This document shows, one piece after another, positions 52,283 to 62,235 of a stretch of 64,000 nt of DNA (the stretch's first letter is position 1; each line of letters begins with the position of its first letter). This stretch comes from JANQEU01 sp965242805 (GTDB lineage Bacteria; Bacteroidota; Bacteroidia; Cytophagales; Cyclobacteriaceae), in contig CBDETD010000002.1 of assembly GCA_965242805.1 (NCBI GenBank), positions 3,720,001 through 3,784,000 of the forward strand. Reading direction: 5' to 3'. The translations under genes and the position numbers were made by a program. The notes under the pieces are model-generated. The model ran no database searches, was not told the DNA's origin, and worked only from the letters and a program-made list of their open reading frames with translations.

Positions 52283-53445
52283 GATTTTGATTTGCTTCTG
52301 TATATATAAAACATTACTGCAGCACCCAACAAGAACATGGGTATACTTAGAATTTGGCCCATATTCAATGGAATGTTCTCTTCAAACGGTTCCTGATTCA
52401 TCTTAAAGAATTCATCCACAAAACGTAATGACCATAACATCATGTTGAACAATGCGAAGTTGAATCCTTCAGGGACTACATCTCGTCGATTCTTCCAGAA
52501 CCAGTATAAAACGACCATAATGACCAGGCAGTATATAGCTTCATAGATCTGGGCTACGTGCCTCACTTTACCTACCCCATATATTTTGACGTAGGAGTAA
52601 CCACCTTCCCTGGTAACGTCATATGACAGAGGCTCGCTAATACTTCCAAAGTCTATATGCTCCACTACTTCTGAATATCTCAATAGCTGAGATTTGATAC
52701 GGTTTTCAAGGAGATTCTTTTCATTATCTGTCACCTCATATCCTCTTTCATATTTGATAATGGCAGTCAGAGGAACATTGCCAGGAGTTGTACTGGCTTT
52801 TTCTCCGCCTTTTTCGAATGTCACCGACAGGACCTTGTCACTGTATTTGAGTACATCCTCAGTACCTCTGGCATAAACAACTCCCATATTGGAATTCGTT
52901 TCAATACCTTCCATTTCGGAATTCATAAGGTTTCCGGTACGTATTAGTGCTCCGGTCAATGCAACAACAATCACTATTCTATCGGCTATCCACCAAAAAC
53001 TCTGGCCTTCTCTCTTCTTCAGCTTTGCTGAGAATCTAATGGGGAGAATGAAAAACCATTTTACCTTGATCTCCATGTTGGAGTACATCCAAAGGGCAAT
53101 AATTATACCTATTGCTCCACCGTGACTTGCAAGGCCTCCTTCCCAGATCTTCAAAATCTCAATGGGATTGGAAAAGTAGAGCTTGGGATTGTAAAATATG
53201 CAATGCCCCAACCGAGCGCCAATAATTGTGGCCAACACCATGTGAGTTGTCAGGGTGTCTACATCCCTTTCAGCATGTCCTTCAGACCGAAATATACGGT
53301 ACATGATCTGCTGGCTGATTATGAAACCGAGAGCAAAGAGGAGTCCATACCAAACTATGGGACGATCTTCAAGGCCAATTTTTGAAAGGGGTAGAATGAA
53401 AATCTCCGGATCAGTACTCCAGATGATGTAGTTGAATATGGTCAT
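52279..53445 (-). CDS. lgt: Prolipoprotein diacylglyceryl transferase with large insertion
   Basis: This protein is 388 residues long; the usual length is about 260-300. The membrane core shows RPIVWYGLLFALGFIISQQI, GARLGHCIFYNP, WEGGLASHGGAIGII, GNLMNSEMEG, RHVAQIYEA (usually RHPxQLYE) and LRFVDEFFK. About 90 soluble residues (about 205-300, KVLSVTFEKGGEKAS to SYVKIYGVGKV) are inserted between the GNLMNSEMEG element and RHVAQIYE, on the periplasmic side. It transfers diacylglyceryl to the lipobox Cys of prolipoproteins. It overlaps the following lipoprotein gene and lies three bases from trkH. Confidence 0.92.
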   Translation of the reverse strand: MTIFNYIIWSTDPEIFILPLSKIGLEDRPIVWYGLLFALGFIISQQIMYRIFRSEGHAERDVDTLTTHMVLATIIGARLGHCIFYNPKLYFSNPIEILKIWEGGLASHGGAIGIIIALWMYSNMEIKVKWFFILPIRFSAKLKKREGQSFWWIADRIVIVVALTGALIRTGNLMNSEMEGIETNSNMGVVYARGTEDVLKYSDKVLSVTFEKGGEKASTTPGNVPLTAIIKYERGYEVTDNEKNLLENRIKSQLLRYSEVVEHIDFGSISEPLSYDVTREGGYSYVKIYGVGKVRHVAQIYEAIYCLVIMVVLYWFWKNRRDVVPEGFNFALFNMMLWSLRFVDEFFKMNQEPFEENIPLNMGQILSIPMFLLGAAVMFYIYRSKSKS

Positions 53446-53448
53446 TAA

Positions 53449-54906
53449 TTATATTTTTCTCCAAAAGAAGGGTGTAAAAAGTATCAGTACCGTGAACAGT
53501 TCAAGCCTTCCCAAAAGCATTAATAACGCCAGAAACCACTTCGCGATGTCAGGAAGATGCGCAAAGTTATTAACAGGCCCCACACTTCCAATAGCAGGTC
53601 CCACATTTCCAAGACATGATGCTACTGCTCCCAATGTAGTTTCAAAATCCACACCCAGCGCACTCACAAAAAAGAGTCCAAAAATGAAAATAGATAAGTA
53701 CACCATTATGAAGGCCAAAATATTGAAGGTGATATCTCTAGGGACTGCGGACCCATTGAAACGAACAGGGATCACCGCTGAGGGATGCAATTGACGTTTA
53801 AGTTCAAGGAAACCATTCTTAACCAGAATTAGGTGTCTTACTAATTTGATTCCTCCTGAGGTTGAGCCAGCAGAAGCTCCGAAGAACATCAAGGTGAAAA
53901 AAGTGAATGTCATAAATGGTGCCACAGCAGTGTAATCAAAAGTGACATATCCTGTGGTGGTGATAATAGAAACGACCTGGAACAAGCCATGCTGAATGGC
54001 TAAATCCAGGGGTTCGTCCGATACCTTCACAAGCGTAATGACAACAATGAGGGCCATTATAAGGCACACCAAACTATACGTTTTGAACTCTTCATTTTTA
54101 AAAACCGTCCTGAAATCACGATGTAATGCAAAGTAGATCATGGTGAAATTAGTGCCGCCAAGAAACATAAAGATGGTGATGACATAGTGAACAAAAGGTG
54201 ACTGAAAATAAGCGATGCTGTCATTTCTAGGTGAAAACCCACCTGTTGCGGTAGATGTCATCGCATGATTGATTGAGTCATAAAAACTAAGTCCACTGGA
54301 CCACAGGATAATACATTCCAGAACTGTGAGACCTATATAAATAAACCAAAGTCTTTTAGCTGTTTCTTTGATTCTGGGTTGTAGCTTGTCCGGAGATATT
54401 CCCGGTGCTTCTGCCACAAAAAGCTGCATTCCGCCGATTCCTAAGATAGGTAAAATTGCAACAGCCAGTACGATAATCCCCATTCCCCCGATCCATTGCG
54501 TGAGGCTTCTCCAGAAGAGTAAACCCTTATGCACCGCTTCTATATCCGTTAGAATCGTTGCGCCCGTGGTCGAAAAACCGGACATTGTTTCAAAGAAGGC
54601 ATCTGCTGGATTGGGTATAGCCCCACTTAGTAAATAGGGAAGCATTCCAAAAATGGTCATGATCATCCAACCTCCAGCCACTACAAGATAGCCATCTCTT
54701 TTACGTAATTCCCTGTTTTTTGAGTTTCTCGTTATAAACCAGAGCACAAGTCCTGTTAAACCTGTGATTCCAGCTGATACGGACAGCGCTACCAAATCAC
54801 CCTCTTGATAGTACAGGCTAAATGGTATACACAACAACATGAATATGGCGTTGAGTATGAGCAGAATGCCCAGGATGTTGATGACAATTCGAAAATTGAA
54901 ATTCAT
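53449..54906 (-). CDS. trkH: Potassium uptake protein TrkH
   Basis: This 485-residue membrane protein has four pore repeats. The selectivity-filter segments are ETMSGFSTTGATIL (about 85-98), AMTSTATGGFSP, SIITTTGYVTFDY and ASCLGNVGPAIG. GASAGSTSGGIKLVR is characteristic of the family. It moves K+ (with H+ or Na+) across the inner membrane, gated by TrkA encoded three bases upstream. Confidence 0.95.
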   Translation of the reverse strand: MNFNFRIVINILGILLILNAIFMLLCIPFSLYYQEGDLVALSVSAGITGLTGLVLWFITRNSKNRELRKRDGYLVVAGGWMIMTIFGMLPYLLSGAIPNPADAFFETMSGFSTTGATILTDIEAVHKGLLFWRSLTQWIGGMGIIVLAVAILPILGIGGMQLFVAEAPGISPDKLQPRIKETAKRLWFIYIGLTVLECIILWSSGLSFYDSINHAMTSTATGGFSPRNDSIAYFQSPFVHYVITIFMFLGGTNFTMIYFALHRDFRTVFKNEEFKTYSLVCLIMALIVVITLVKVSDEPLDLAIQHGLFQVVSIITTTGYVTFDYTAVAPFMTFTFFTLMFFGASAGSTSGGIKLVRHLILVKNGFLELKRQLHPSAVIPVRFNGSAVPRDITFNILAFIMVYLSIFIFGLFFVSALGVDFETTLGAVASCLGNVGPAIGSVGPVNNFAHLPDIAKWFLALLMLLGRLELFTVLILFTPFFWRKI

Positions 54907-54909
54907 GAT

Positions 54910-56250
54910 TTAGTTGAAATAACTCTCAACCGAATGGATGCAATCCGGTCGGCAGAGGACAACTACCCTGTCTTTAGGTTCAAATTTGAAATCTCCCCTT
55001 ACCGTATGTCCTTTGTTTTTACGAATTACACCGCCTATGATTGCGGTTTTTGGGAAATTTAAATTGCTTAATTGCTTACTGAGAATTTTTGATTTCTCCC
55101 GAACTTCAAATTCAAGCACTTCCGCATCCACACCATGCACACTTGTTATATTGACAATTTCACCCTTTCGTATATATCGGAAAATGAAATTTGCGGCAAT
55201 TAGCTTCTTGTTAATAAGTGTGTCAACCCCAATACTCTGACTAAGATGGATGTAGTCCATATTCTCAACAAGGGCAATTGTCTTTTTCACTCCGGCATCT
55301 TTCGCCACCCGTGATGAGATAATATTGGTTTCTGACTTTCCCGTAACGGCAATGAATGCATCCATGGATTCTATGTTTTCCTCTTTCAATAGAGTAAGGT
55401 CCCGGGCATCCCCATTGATTATCATAGTATCCGTTAGTTCATCGGCAAGTTCATGGCATTTGTCCTTGTCTCTCTCGATCAGTTTAATGTTGTATTTCTT
55501 ACTAAGTTGTTTGGCGACATTGATCCCAATTTTACTACCACCTAGGATCATCAAATTCTTTATGGCGAATCTTTCCTTTCCCGCAAGGTCCATAACACGA
55601 TTAATACCACTAGGTTCCGCAATGAAATATGCGTGATCATCCTTCATGAACTTGTTATCGCCATGAGGGATGATGGTTTCATTGTCTCGCAGAATGGCTA
55701 CCGTAGTGAAGTTATGATCTGGATTGAGGTAGGCAGATTCAACCAGTGTTTTATCAAGCAATTCCGAATTTTCATCCACAGAAATGCCGATAAGTGAAAG
55801 CATTCCCTTATCAAATTCGAAAGTGTCAGTCAGGGCACTTTCCTTAAGCAGGCGTTTAATTTCTCTAGCCGCCAGGGATTCGGGAGAGATTATTTCATCA
55901 ATGCCGACTTCTTTGAATCTTACCTTTTCTCTTTGGTGTAGGTATTCAATGTTTGAAATTCTTGCAACAGTTCTTTTAGCCCCAAGCTGTTTGCCTATAA
56001 CGGCTGTTGCAAAATTAGTTTCCTGGTCAGAAGTTACCGCGATCAATAGATCGGCTTTTTCCACTGCTGCATTTTCAAGTAACTTAATTGATGTGGAGCT
56101 ACCTTTTATTGTACTTACATCAAGATAATTGCTGGTGTGGGAAAGGACCTCGTCGTTTTTGTCGATGACTACAATATCATGTTCTTCCGCGACCAGCAAC
56201 TTGGCCAAATGGAATCCCAGATCTCCAGCGCCGGCAATGATAATTCTCAT
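54910..56250 (-). CDS. trkA: Trk potassium system NAD-binding protein TrkA
   Basis: This 446-residue peripheral protein has two RCK_N plus RCK_C units. The first opens MRIIIAGAGDLGFHLAKLL, the second MILGGSKIGINVAKQLSKKY near residue 232; each is followed by a C-terminal lobe. It binds NAD(H)/nucleotides and gates TrkH, whose gene follows after three bases. Confidence 0.95.
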   Translation of the reverse strand: MRIIIAGAGDLGFHLAKLLVAEEHDIVVIDKNDEVLSHTSNYLDVSTIKGSSTSIKLLENAAVEKADLLIAVTSDQETNFATAVIGKQLGAKRTVARISNIEYLHQREKVRFKEVGIDEIISPESLAAREIKRLLKESALTDTFEFDKGMLSLIGISVDENSELLDKTLVESAYLNPDHNFTTVAILRDNETIIPHGDNKFMKDDHAYFIAEPSGINRVMDLAGKERFAIKNLMILGGSKIGINVAKQLSKKYNIKLIERDKDKCHELADELTDTMIINGDARDLTLLKEENIESMDAFIAVTGKSETNIISSRVAKDAGVKKTIALVENMDYIHLSQSIGVDTLINKKLIAANFIFRYIRKGEIVNITSVHGVDAEVLEFEVREKSKILSKQLSNLNFPKTAIIGGVIRKNKGHTVRGDFKFEPKDRVVVLCRPDCIHSVESYFN

Positions 56251-56300
56251 TTAATCAACCTAAGAGACCCGCAAATATAGATCAAACCAGAGCAAGTTTA

Positions 56301-57662
56301 TTATCTATTACTGTGAAGTCTTTTGAAATAGTCTTTGGCGGCTTCCATAACTTTAGGTGCCAATAGAATTGCAGAAGTCATGGTTGGTATCGCCATTAAG
56401 CCGTATGCTACAAAAACAAGATTGACAACCACATCAAGTGAAGCCACAGATCCGAGAACAACAAGAAATAGGTACCAGTAGTTAAAATATTTTCCATACT
56501 TGGCTCCAATAAGGAAAGAGAGACATTTCCTACCATAATAGGACATGCCAAATATTGTGGTGATCGCAAAGATCGAAACGCAAGTAACTAATATCAGCTT
56601 ACCTACACCTGGTAATTCACTACTGAAGGCTGTAGCTGTGAGCTCAATTCCATTGACACTTTCCATCTTCCAAACACCCGTTATAATGATGCAGAGACCA
56701 GTCATGGTGCAAACTATCAAGGTGTCAAAAAATGGCTCCATCATGGCGACCAGTCCTTCTCGGATGGGTTCTTTGGTTTTGGCAGCACCATGCATCATTG
56801 GTGCCATCCCGATTCCTGCTTCATTTGAGAAAGCTGCCCGTTTTCCACCTTCGATTATAATGGTTCCCATGGCACCACCCAAAGCGGCTTTGGCCGTAAA
56901 TGCGTCCTCAACCACAAAAGCCAAAGATGGCAGGATCTCACTGGCATTCATAAACAAAATAGTCAACACACTCAGCACATAAAGGATGACCATGGAGGGA
57001 ACCAGCTTGGAAGCAACCACTCCAATACGTTTGATCCCTCCCAGAATAACGAGTGCTACCAGGAAGGCTATTACTAAGCCCATTGAAAGACTCAAACCAA
57101 AGCTATCTTCGACTCCGTTTGCGGTAAACAACACATCTTTCACCGAAGCTACCAACTGATTTGCCTGGAAAACCGGGGTTGCTCCAAAGAATCCTGCGAT
57201 CGAAAAGAAAATTGCCAAAGGCATCCAATTTCTACCCAGACCTTCACGAATGACATACATAGGACCTCCCTGGATCTCACCTTCAGAATCCTTACCTCTG
57301 TAGAGTACCGCAAGTGAACAGGTGAAGAATTTTGTCGCTATTCCAACAAAAGCACTCACCCACATCCAAAACAACGCCCCCGGTCCTCCGGCAACAATGG
57401 CCAGCGCTACTCCGCTTATGTTTCCCATTCCGATTGTAGCTGCAAGTGCGCCAGATAGTGCTTGAAAGTGACTTATCTGACCGGGATCGTTTGGATCGTC
57501 ATATTTTCCTCGAAGAATTCCTATAGCATGACCGAAGTATTGGTACGGAAGGAATTTGGAGTAGACCATAAAGAAGAATCCTCCCCCGGAGAGCAGGATT
57601 AAAAGGGGCATTCCCCAAACCATATCGGCGGCAGCTACTACCCACCTTTCAATTTGATTCAT
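56301..57662 (-). CDS. Alanine/glycine:cation symporter (AGCS) family transporter
   Basis: This 453-residue inner-membrane protein has about eleven helices. Family motifs include GALAATIGMGNISGVALAI (about 72-90), WMWVSAFVGIATKF, GGPMYVIREGLGRNW and KRAAFSNEAGIGMAPMMHGA. It is a Na+- (or H+-) coupled alanine/glycine importer. Its start overlaps the stop of the esterase gene (ATGA). Confidence 0.9.
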   Translation of the reverse strand: MNQIERWVVAAADMVWGMPLLILLSGGGFFFMVYSKFLPYQYFGHAIGILRGKYDDPNDPGQISHFQALSGALAATIGMGNISGVALAIVAGGPGALFWMWVSAFVGIATKFFTCSLAVLYRGKDSEGEIQGGPMYVIREGLGRNWMPLAIFFSIAGFFGATPVFQANQLVASVKDVLFTANGVEDSFGLSLSMGLVIAFLVALVILGGIKRIGVVASKLVPSMVILYVLSVLTILFMNASEILPSLAFVVEDAFTAKAALGGAMGTIIIEGGKRAAFSNEAGIGMAPMMHGAAKTKEPIREGLVAMMEPFFDTLIVCTMTGLCIIITGVWKMESVNGIELTATAFSSELPGVGKLILVTCVSIFAITTIFGMSYYGRKCLSFLIGAKYGKYFNYWYLFLVVLGSVASLDVVVNLVFVAYGLMAIPTMTSAILLAPKVMEAAKDYFKRLHSNR

Positions 57663-58351
57663 ATGTTTTCAGGTTTTTCTAGGAGTGGTTCCAGGTATTT
57701 CCAGACTGTTTCCGCCAGTATCTTATGGCCTTCTGGTGTGGGGTGAATACCATCCTCAAGATTAAGATCAGGTTCTCCGGCTACTTTGTCCAGAAGAAAT
57801 GGGATCAACGTAGCGTCATAATGAAAAGCTATGGTTGGAAAAATACTTCTGAATTCCTGGGTATAGTCTTGACCCAGGTTAGGAGGTGCCTCCATTCCAG
57901 CCACAATTATTTTAACTTCCGGATTTTCTTTTTTTACCAAGTCGATGATTTCTTTAAGATTTTTAATTGTCTCGGAAAGAGGTAAACCCCTGAGCGCATC
58001 ATTAGCACCTAATTCGAGCACGAAAATATCCGGTGTAGTTCGTAGGACCCAATCCACACGACTTTTGCCACTCGCCGTAGTCTCCCCACTTAATCCTGCA
58101 TTAACCACACGATATTCATATCCCAGAGAATCCAACCGATTCTGAATTATTGCGGGGAATGCTTCCTCCATGTCAAGCATGTATCCGGCTGTGATACTGT
58201 TTCCATAAAAGAGGATAGTTTTTCTACTTTCCTCAACCATTTCCTCGGATTCCACCTCAGGGCTTTCATTTGAATTGTTTGATTTTTCTTTTGGTTCTCC
58301 ACATCCCAGGATTAGGCCAAATAAAATCCCGCAAGCCAATAGATTTTTCAT
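57659..58351 (-). CDS. tesA: TesA-like GDSL esterase/lysophospholipase, lipoprotein
   Basis: The start at 58351 (MKNLLACGILFGLILGC, lipobox LILGC) is preferred because the frame's longer start adds five residues before the signal. The protein has 230 residues. The SGNH motifs are FYGNSITAGY (catalytic Ser, block I), GLSGET (block II), LELGANDALRG (block III), and DGIHPTPEGH with the catalytic Asp and His (block V). It hydrolyses acyl esters or thioesters in the envelope. It is divergent from the ybbA-ybbP-like pair, the same gene neighbourhood as in E. coli. Confidence 0.9.
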   Translation of the reverse strand: MKNLLACGILFGLILGCGEPKEKSNNSNESPEVESEEMVEESRKTILFYGNSITAGYMLDMEEAFPAIIQNRLDSLGYEYRVVNAGLSGETTASGKSRVDWVLRTTPDIFVLELGANDALRGLPLSETIKNLKEIIDLVKKENPEVKIIVAGMEAPPNLGQDYTQEFRSIFPTIAFHYDATLIPFLLDKVAGEPDLNLEDGIHPTPEGHKILAETVWKYLEPLLEKPENI

Positions 58352-58429
58352 ATTTTCGAAAACCAAGTGTCGAATATAGTAAACATGCTTGATGCTTATT
58401 CGTTCTATTTGTCTAAAAACCTTTTGTGA

Positions 58430-59119
58430 ATGTCTGAAATACTTAGAGTTGAAAGTGTAAGTAAAACCTTCTCAAGTGGTTCGAGGACTATATCTGTTCT
58501 GGAAGATATAGAGTTCTCGGTTGGGAAAGGTGAATCATTGGCAATTGTGGGCCCCTCAGGTAGTGGTAAGACTACTTTGCTTGGGCTCTGTGCGGGACTG
58601 GACCATACTACTACCGGCCAAATAACACTGAACAATATTTTGTTGAATAAACTTAATGAAGATGAACTGGCTCAGGTCAGAAATCAATATGTAGGATTTG
58701 TTTTTCAAAACTTTCAATTAATTCCGACACTCACAGCCATTGAAAATGTAATGGTCCCATTGGAATTGAGAGGGATAAAAAATGCGTTCTCCACTTCCGA
58801 GAGCCTTTTGGAAAGGGTAGGGTTGAAAGACAGAGTTGATCATTACCCGACCCAGCTTTCAGGGGGGGAACAACAGCGTGTTGCCATTGCAAGGGCATTC
58901 TCAAATGATCCCAAAATACTTTTTGCTGACGAACCTACAGGTAACCTTGATGAAGAAACCGGAGCTGCTGTGGAAGATCTTTTGTTCGAAATCAATAGAG
59001 AAAAGCAAACAACCTTGATAATCGTCACTCATGATATAGAACTTGCCAACAAAACTGATCAAATCCTAAGGTTGAAGGGGGGCAAAATTGTAACAAATGA
59101 AGCCTTAGCAACTACTTAA
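58430..59119 (+). CDS. ybbA: LolD/YbbA-type ABC transporter ATP-binding protein
   Basis: This 229-residue ATPase has Walker A GPSGSGKTTLLGLC (about 41-54), the Q loop VFQNFQLIPTLTA, the signature LSGGEQQRVAIARAF, Walker B ILFADEPTGNLD and the H loop THD. It belongs to the MacB/LolD/YbbA class that powers mechanotransmission or lipoprotein extraction without moving substrate through the membrane. The permease gene starts three bases after its stop. Confidence 0.9.
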   Translation: MSEILRVESVSKTFSSGSRTISVLEDIEFSVGKGESLAIVGPSGSGKTTLLGLCAGLDHTTTGQITLNNILLNKLNEDELAQVRNQYVGFVFQNFQLIPTLTAIENVMVPLELRGIKNAFSTSESLLERVGLKDRVDHYPTQLSGGEQQRVAIARAFSNDPKILFADEPTGNLDEETGAAVEDLLFEINREKQTTLIIVTHDIELANKTDQILRLKGGKIVTNEALATT

Positions 59120-59122
59120 TAA

Positions 59123-61684
59123 GTGGACAAGAAAATCACGATCGAACAACAGCGGTACAGCAAATCCTGGCCATATAAGATGGCCTGGAGAGATAGCAGG
59201 AAGAGCAGAGCAAAATTGATACTATTTATAGCTTCTATTTCGCTTGGTATTGCCGCTCTTGTTGGGATCACTTCATTCCGTGAAAACCTATTAGATGAAA
59301 TTGATGATCAGGCTAAGACCCTGCTCGGTGCGGATTTTTCAGTCAGGGGGAACAAACCACTTCCGGATAGTCTTTTTTATAAGTTCAAATGGTTGAGTTC
59401 GGCTGAATCTGAAGAAACATATTTTTCTTCAATGGTTCTTTTTCCAAGAACTGACGGCACAAGGTTAACGCAGATCAGGGCTCTAAAGGGTCAATACCCT
59501 TATTATGGAGAGATAGAGACGGACCCTCCTGAAGCGGCAATGGCTTTTCGTGATGGTAAATATGCCATTGTCGACGAAAAACTGCTTTTGCAGTACAATG
59601 TGGAACTCGGCGATTCTGTCCAGGTAGGTCAACTAAGCTTTGAAATTATTGGTAAACTCCGCAAAATTCCAGGACAGTCAAATGTCCAGTCCTCTGTAGC
59701 TCCAGTTGTTTACATTCCGGGGCAGTACGTTGATGCGACGGGGTTGATCCAAAAAGGAAGTCGCATCAATTATGTTACCTATTATCAATTTCATCCCGAC
59801 ATAGATACCACCAATGTCTGGACAGAAGCCCGAAATTCCACGGAGTCCATGGGCTTTGACGTGGACACGGTAGAAGATCGAAAGGAACAAACAGGCAGAT
59901 CATTCAGAGACCTTTCTGCATTCCTTGAATTGATTGCGTTCACCGCTTTGCTTCTGGGTTGCCTGGGAGTGGCGAGTTCAATCTATGTCTATGCAAGGAG
60001 TAAGGTGCCAATTGTCGCTGTACTCAGATGTTTAGGCATGAAAGCAAAACAAGCCATCAATATTTATCTGATTCAGGTAATGCTTTTTGGTCTTATAGGA
60101 TCCCTGATCGGCTGTGGAATTGGACTACTTATCCATTTTCTTTTGCCGCTGGTGACCAAGGAATTCGTGCCCATTGAACTGACACCAACCATACACTGGC
60201 CTGCAGTGATTGCGGGAATTGTGATTGGAGTGGTGATCTCCGGATTATTTGGTCTTCTTTCACTGGTTGGACTCAGAAAGATATCACCATTGGCGGCCAT
60301 TCGAATTGGATACGGATCTATCCGATCAAAAATTGATCCGTTGGTTATCTTGATAGGCTTAGGTGTAGTTATTTTTATTTTCCTTTCCCTATGGTGGCAA
60401 TTGAGAGATCCATACTATGCATTCGTTTACACATTGATCCTTTTAGGAGCCTTGCTACTGCTTTATGGGCTGGGAAAAGGATTGTCCTGGTTAATGAAAC
60501 GTATAATACCAAGGGGTATGCCTTTTGTTTGGAGACAGGGATTATCAAACCTCTACCGACCAAATAACCAGACGGTAATCCTGGTTACAACCCTTGGTTT
60601 GAGTACTGCCTTTCTTGGTATGTTGTATTTTATGCAAGACCTACTTGTTCAGCGGGTCTCGTTGAGCGGAGAAGACGAGCGGCCAAATACTGTTCTTTTC
60701 GACATACAAACCGAGCAGAAAGAAGAATTAAAAGAATTGACCCTCAATTATGATCTCCCTGTGATGCAGGATGTACCTATCGTGACCATGAGGCTACTGG
60801 AGATAAATGGAAAAGACAAAAATGAGGCATGGAATGATACAACAATGCAGGTACCGGGGTGGGCATTCAACAGGGAATATCGTGTGACCTACAGGGATGC
60901 CTTGATCGACTCAGAAACTTTGACCGCCGGTGAATGGATCGATAAGGAGGTAAATCCGGAGGATAGTATTTTCATTTCTATCTCCGAGGGATATGCGGAA
61001 AATCTTAATTTGGAGATCGGAGATGAACTACTTTTTAATGTTCAGGGAGCACTTATCAAAACCTACATCGGAAGTTTCAGAGAAATTGACTGGCGAAGGG
61101 TTCAGACCAATTTCCTCGTTGTTTTTCCCAAAGGAGTTTTGGAAAGAGCACCCCAATTTCATGTACTGATAACCAGAATCAACAGGAATGATGTATCAGC
61201 ACGTTATCAGCAGGCCGTAGTGCGCCAGTTTCCAAATGTGTCAATAATTGATCTTGAATTAATATTGAAAACCCTGGAAGACATTCTCGGAAAAGTGGCC
61301 TTTGTCATTCAGTTTATGGCTTTATTTAGCATAGGGACTGGTCTGGTCGTCATGATCAGTTCAATCCTACTTAGCAGGTTCCAGAGAATGCAGGAAAATG
61401 TGCTCCTACGAACGTTGGGAGCAGTAAGGGGGCAGTTATGGAAGATCATTGCTGCCGAATACTTTTTCCTAGGGGGATTAGGGGCCTTAGCCGGATTATT
61501 TTTGGCAATAGTGTTTACAGCCCTGCTAGGAAATTTCGTTTTTGAGTTTACTTTCATCCCAAATCCGATCCATGTCCTTATTATTTTCCTGTCTGTTAGT
61601 TTAGCCAGTATAATGATAGGATTGTTCAATAGCAGGAGCATCATAAGAAATTCTCCTCTTGAAGTACTTAGAAAGGAGGTTTAA
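59123..61684 (+). CDS. ybbP: YbbP-type ABC permease with FtsX domains
   Basis: This 853-residue protein starts at a GTG (59123). It has an N-terminal helix (WPYKMAWRDSRKSRAKLILF), a periplasmic domain, and FtsX domains near 265-400 and 720-850 (ASSIYVYARSKVPIVAVLRC, MQENVLLRTLGAVRGQLWKI), with four central helices at about 430-520. It is the partner of the ATPase encoded directly before. The YbbA-YbbP-TesA neighbourhood suggests a shared role in envelope lipid handling; this is inference. Confidence 0.9.
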   Translation: MDKKITIEQQRYSKSWPYKMAWRDSRKSRAKLILFIASISLGIAALVGITSFRENLLDEIDDQAKTLLGADFSVRGNKPLPDSLFYKFKWLSSAESEETYFSSMVLFPRTDGTRLTQIRALKGQYPYYGEIETDPPEAAMAFRDGKYAIVDEKLLLQYNVELGDSVQVGQLSFEIIGKLRKIPGQSNVQSSVAPVVYIPGQYVDATGLIQKGSRINYVTYYQFHPDIDTTNVWTEARNSTESMGFDVDTVEDRKEQTGRSFRDLSAFLELIAFTALLLGCLGVASSIYVYARSKVPIVAVLRCLGMKAKQAINIYLIQVMLFGLIGSLIGCGIGLLIHFLLPLVTKEFVPIELTPTIHWPAVIAGIVIGVVISGLFGLLSLVGLRKISPLAAIRIGYGSIRSKIDPLVILIGLGVVIFIFLSLWWQLRDPYYAFVYTLILLGALLLLYGLGKGLSWLMKRIIPRGMPFVWRQGLSNLYRPNNQTVILVTTLGLSTAFLGMLYFMQDLLVQRVSLSGEDERPNTVLFDIQTEQKEELKELTLNYDLPVMQDVPIVTMRLLEINGKDKNEAWNDTTMQVPGWAFNREYRVTYRDALIDSETLTAGEWIDKEVNPEDSIFISISEGYAENLNLEIGDELLFNVQGALIKTYIGSFREIDWRRVQTNFLVVFPKGVLERAPQFHVLITRINRNDVSARYQQAVVRQFPNVSIIDLELILKTLEDILGKVAFVIQFMALFSIGTGLVVMISSILLSRFQRMQENVLLRTLGAVRGQLWKIIAAEYFFLGGLGALAGLFLAIVFTALLGNFVFEFTFIPNPIHVLIIFLSVSLASIMIGLFNSRSIIRNSPLEVLRKEV

Positions 61685-61832
61685 AAATCAGGATGTTGCT
61701 TTTCATCAATACGCAAACCTCTTCATCCGATAAAAAGTACTCCTTTATCTAGCATTTTTCCATTTCACTTCGGTCAATTACATGTAAATGGGAAGATGGT
61801 CTATGTTCGTAGTTAACAACTAAATACTTATC

Positions 61833-62183
61833 ATGCTTACTTCATTAAGACCAGCTATTTACTTGGTTCTTTTCTTTTTGGTATTTATTGTAAGTGCTCA
61901 GGACAATCGCGAACCTGAAAATAAGGGCCATCAAAATGAGCAAACCCAAAATAGGATCCTTGATGATCATCAGAGTCATTTATTTGAAAAATTAATGTCT
62001 GATTTTTATCTGAGATCATTCAACTCAAAATCCGTTGAGTCCACCACTGTCCTTTACGTCAAATCCTCAGGTGAATTAATCCATTTTGAGAGAGATTTTG
62101 ATTTTGTGGAAGGAGGCTTCCATCGTGTCGAACTTGAGGCTTCAGAGAAACGAAAGCAAGAGATTGACTTGTTTCTACCCTAA
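61833..62183 (+). CDS. Small hypothetical exported protein
   Basis: This 116-residue protein has a signal sequence (MLTSLRPAIYLVLFFLVFIVSAQ) and an acidic, Gln-rich mature part with no recognised domain. It is followed 52 bases later by a lipoprotein gene on the same strand. Confidence 0.5.
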   Translation: MLTSLRPAIYLVLFFLVFIVSAQDNREPENKGHQNEQTQNRILDDHQSHLFEKLMSDFYLRSFNSKSVESTTVLYVKSSGELIHFERDFDFVEGGFHRVELEASEKRKQEIDLFLP

Positions 62184-62235
62184 ATCAAAATCCTAAGGCA
62201 ACTAATTGATTATCTTAGTTCTTCAATTTCTGGAC

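Noticed and set aside
61766..61800. Imperfect inverted repeat around TTTTTCCATTT and AAATGGGAAG
   Set aside because: Ten of twelve matches with AT-rich arms; likely chance in an AT-rich spacer.
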